A stretch of DNA of 5,727 bases from an uncultured Bacillota bacterium (GTDB lineage Bacteria > Bacillota > Clostridia > Peptostreptococcales > Anaerovoracaceae). Shown here one piece after another: positions 3,983 through 5,727 of the stretch. The stretch lies in assembly GCA_959606705.1 (NCBI GenBank), contig CAUHLX010000186.1, positions 1-5,727 of the forward strand. Direction: 5' to 3'. The position numbers and the translations under genes are program-made. How positions within the stretch are numbered: position 1 is the first letter of the stretch; each line of letters begins with the position of its first letter. The notes beneath the pieces were generated by a model, which was given only the letters and a program-made list of their open reading frames with translations, was not told where the DNA came from and did not search any database.

Positions 3983-4552
3983 TTATTTCATGATCTCCAC
4001 TTCCTGATCGTTGGCCAGGCAGGCGGCGTTACCCTCATCGGTGTCCACATGGAATTCCCGTTCGTGCTTGACACCGGCGCGAATCAGTACCTGATCGAAC
4101 ACCAGTCCTCTTTCCCCGCCGATCTTAACGCTGACCATCTCGCCGTCCTTCACGCCTGCTTCCGCGGCCTGCGCGTCATTCAAATGAATGTGGCGCAGGG
4201 CAACCATCACACCGTGATCGATTTCAATCTCGCCCTTGGGTCCGATGATCCGGCAGCCCGGTGTCCCCTCCAGCTTGCCGGATTCGCGAATCGGCGCCTT
4301 GAAGCCCAGGCTTCTGGCATCCGTCAGCGCCAGCTCAATCTGAGTTTCCTTCCGAACCGGTCCCAGGACCCGCAGCTTTACGCTCTTCTTCGGTCCTACC
4401 ACCTCGACCTGTTCCTCTGCCGCAAACTGTCCCGGCTGCTTCAATTCCTTCTTAAAGGTCAGTTCATAACCCGCTCCGAATAATTTTTCCAAATCCTCCT
4501 GAGAAAGATGCAGATGCTTGTTTGAAATTCCTACCGGTACTTTGTAACCCAT
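3983..4552 (-). CDS. pduL: Phosphate propanoyltransferase / phosphotransacylase PduL
   Basis: The protein is 189 residues from the preferred start MGYKVPVGIS. PduL enzymes interconvert acyl-CoA plus phosphate and acyl phosphate plus CoA. The two PduL half-domains each show the zinc-binding histidine pair: ISNKHLHLS (His13, His15) and LRHIHLN (His121, His123), with a further conserved region EFHVDTDEGN (His168) near the C-terminus. The start at 4552 is chosen because AAGGAG lies nine bases upstream; an in-frame ATG at 4579 would place that ribosome binding site inside the gene. There is no N-terminal extension of the kind that targets PduL into microcompartments, and no shell genes are present, so a cytosolic role in making acetyl phosphate, like Pta, is likely. 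It sits between hpt and deoC; acetaldehyde from DeoC could reach PduL as acetyl-CoA. Confidence 0.93.
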   Translation of the reverse strand: MGYKVPVGISNKHLHLSQEDLEKLFGAGYELTFKKELKQPGQFAAEEQVEVVGPKKSVKLRVLGPVRKETQIELALTDARSLGFKAPIRESGKLEGTPGCRIIGPKGEIEIDHGVMVALRHIHLNDAQAAEAGVKDGEMVSVKIGGERGLVFDQVLIRAGVKHEREFHVDTDEGNAACLANDQEVEIMK

Positions 4553-4599
4553 GATATTCTTCTCCTTTTTATGTATCAATTCTTTGTGATAATTAATAT

Positions 4600-5136
4600 C
4601 TACTTTTCTTCCAGACAGGTGATATAAGGCAGGGTCCGATAATTCTGATCGTAATCCAGCCCGTAACCCACGATAAACTTATTCTCAACGGTAAAGCCTA
4701 TGTAATCCCCCGCGATGTCCGCCTGTCTTCGTTCCGGCTTATCCAGCAGAGTGCAGATCCGCAGACTCTTCGGTTTTCTCCCTAGCAGTTGATCCTTTAA
4801 GTATTTCAACGTCAGACCGGAGTCGATGATGTCCTCTACGATGATCACATTTTTATCCTCGATGGGAGTTTCCAGATCCTTGATGATGCGCACCACCCCG
4901 GAGCTTTTGGTGGAGGCGCCATAGCTGCTTACGGACATGAAATCGATCCGCACGTCGTCCAGCTTGATTTCTCGAATCAAATCGCTCATCCAAATGACCG
5001 CTCCCCTCAGGATGCCCACGACCAAAATCGCTTCCCCCCGATAATCCTCGGTAATCTGCCGGCCCAGCTCTCTCGCCCTCCGGGCCAGCTGTTCCTTGGT
5101 AATCATCACTTCACCGAAAACGTATTCCTTTTCCAT
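4600..5136 (-). CDS. hpt: Hypoxanthine (guanine) phosphoribosyltransferase
   Basis: A 178-residue cytosolic enzyme of standard length that joins hypoxanthine or guanine to PRPP, giving IMP or GMP. The PRPP-binding signature NVIIVEDIIDSGLTL (96-110) is complete, with the acidic pair Glu101-Asp102 and catalytic Asp105. ILRGAV (42-47) is the pyrophosphate loop, SSYGASTKSSG (70-80) the flexible lid, LLDKPERR (130-137) carries the purine-contacting Lys133, and FIVGYGLDYDQNYRTLPYI (154-172) is the usual C-terminal core. The ATG at 5136 follows AGGAGG at six bases. It is 23 bases from the DUF1232 gene upstream and 47 bases from pduL downstream, all in one direction, so a shared transcript is likely. 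In many Firmicutes hpt sits beside tilS and ftsH; that context is absent here. Confidence 0.96.
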   Translation of the reverse strand: MEKEYVFGEVMITKEQLARRARELGRQITEDYRGEAILVVGILRGAVIWMSDLIREIKLDDVRIDFMSVSSYGASTKSSGVVRIIKDLETPIEDKNVIIVEDIIDSGLTLKYLKDQLLGRKPKSLRICTLLDKPERRQADIAGDYIGFTVENKFIVGYGLDYDQNYRTLPYITCLEEK

Positions 5137-5159
5137 CGTCTTCCTCCTGCCTCTGACCG

Positions 5160-5546
5160 TTATCGATCGCTGTTCTTGTCGTTGTCGTTATGATTGTCCT
5201 TTGCCTTGTTTTGATCCGTTTCCTTTTCGTCATCCTTTACTTCAAAGCTTACTTCCTCGATCACTGTCTTGCCGCGGTATTTTTTCTTCAGATCCACCTC
5301 CGGTTCGCCCACCCAGTATTTGTCCAGCGTTTCCTTCAACGAAATGAGGATGTAGAGCCAGAGAACCAAATCGTCTAAAAACCCGATGGGGAACAGCACC
5401 GGAGGAATCAAATCCACCGGCAGGACCAGATAGACGAGACCGAAAACCACCAGAAGCTTTTTCCGCAGCGGCACTTCCTTGTCCCTCATCATAAACTTGA
5501 TGGCCTTGATCCTTTTCCAAAGGACCGAAAAGGTAATAAACTGCAT
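5160..5546 (-). CDS. DUF1232 (YkvA-like) small membrane protein
   Basis: A 128-residue protein. Residues about 28-75 match the DUF1232 core: a hydrophobic segment, then VLPVDLIPPV (41-50), then GFLDDLVLWLYILI (55-68). The PxDLIPP and GFLDDL motifs are characteristic. Two hydrophobic segments (about 31-50 and 57-70) suggest a membrane hairpin; the N-terminus is basic (KRIKAIK). After residue 80 the protein is hydrophilic and ends in a low-complexity tail rich in Asp, Asn and Lys (about 104-128), probably disordered and cytosolic. The biochemical function of the family is not established. The gene starts three bases after the stop of engB, with GGAGG eight bases before the ATG, and lies 23 bases before hpt, so it belongs to the same operon. 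Confidence 0.9.
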   Translation of the reverse strand: MQFITFSVLWKRIKAIKFMMRDKEVPLRKKLLVVFGLVYLVLPVDLIPPVLFPIGFLDDLVLWLYILISLKETLDKYWVGEPEVDLKKKYRGKTVIEEVSFEVKDDEKETDQNKAKDNHNDNDKNSDR

Positions 5547-5549
5547 CTT

Positions 5550-5727
5550 TTAATCCTCCAAAAGGCCCGAAAGCACTTCCCAAAGCTCCTCTCCACCGGT
5601 CTTTTTCAAAGCGGAGACACAGAGCACCTGATCCTCCGCCGTGAGCTCCAGAGTTTTTCGGATTACCGCGATGTTTTTCGCCAATTCATTGCGAGAAACC
5701 TTATCCGCCTTCGTGGCGATCACCAAG
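5550..5727 (-). CDS. engB: Ribosome-biogenesis GTPase EngB/YsxC, C-terminal part (5' truncated by the window)
   Basis: The visible 58 C-terminal residues start LVIATKADKVSRNEL and end SGLLED. TKADK is the G4 guanine-specificity motif in the TKxD form typical of EngB (YihA/YsxC), and VSALKKTG (about 37-44 of the fragment) is the G5 position seen as SxxKKTG in this family. EngB is a small essential GTPase assisting assembly of the large ribosomal subunit. The G1-G3 motifs and the start are outside the window. It is the first visible gene of the minus-strand operon and ends three bases before the DUF1232 start codon. EngB is preferred to other TRAFAC GTPases because of the KKTG motif and the immediate end of the protein after it. 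Confidence 0.9.
   Translation of the reverse strand, partial: LVIATKADKVSRNELAKNIAVIRKTLELTAEDQVLCVSALKKTGGEELWEVLSGLLED

Noticed and set aside
1..5727. tRNA, rRNA, CRISPR array, insertion sequence or attachment site
   Set aside because: No cloverleaf, no regularly spaced direct repeats, no transposase or recombinase, and no flanking inverted repeats were seen on either strand.

Overview
The window looks like chromosomal DNA of a low-to-mid-GC Gram-positive anaerobe, most likely class Clostridia. The signs are strong AGGAGG-type ribosome binding sites, sigma-A-like promoters, U-tract terminators, a PduL-type phosphotransacylase, a clostridial-style HPt plus receiver/HD-GYP pair, and an EngB-DUF1232-Hpt gene order. 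No species can be named from the sequence alone.

Left end (1-545): the tail of a probable XRE-type DNA-binding protein with its terminator, then a compact locus with the layout of a type I toxin-antitoxin system. A 27-residue hydrophobic, lysine-tailed peptide is encoded on the minus strand at 260-343. A well-formed promoter and terminator on the plus strand would make a convergent RNA of about 90 nt that overlaps the 3' end of the toxin message. The toxin leader carries a GAAA-capped hairpin over its ribosome binding site, and an 8-nt element that can pair with the sequence at the toxin stop codon. This is the most interesting part of the window.

Middle (570-3314): a histidine-phosphatase gene on the minus strand; upstream of it a separate small minus-strand gene (66 aa, unrecognised) with a perfect consensus promoter and its own terminator. 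Divergent from that is a plus-strand operon: a 35-aa membrane microprotein, an HPt phosphotransfer protein and a receiver-HD-GYP response regulator (predicted cyclic-di-GMP phosphodiesterase). No histidine kinase is present. A long bidirectional terminator closes the operon.

Right part (3319-5727): a minus-strand operon read as engB (partial) - DUF1232 membrane protein - hpt - pduL - deoC. The last three fit deoxynucleoside salvage: Hpt recovers hypoxanthine or guanine, DeoC splits deoxyribose-5-phosphate into glyceraldehyde-3-phosphate and acetaldehyde, and PduL converts acetyl-CoA (after a dehydrogenase not seen here) into acetyl phosphate.
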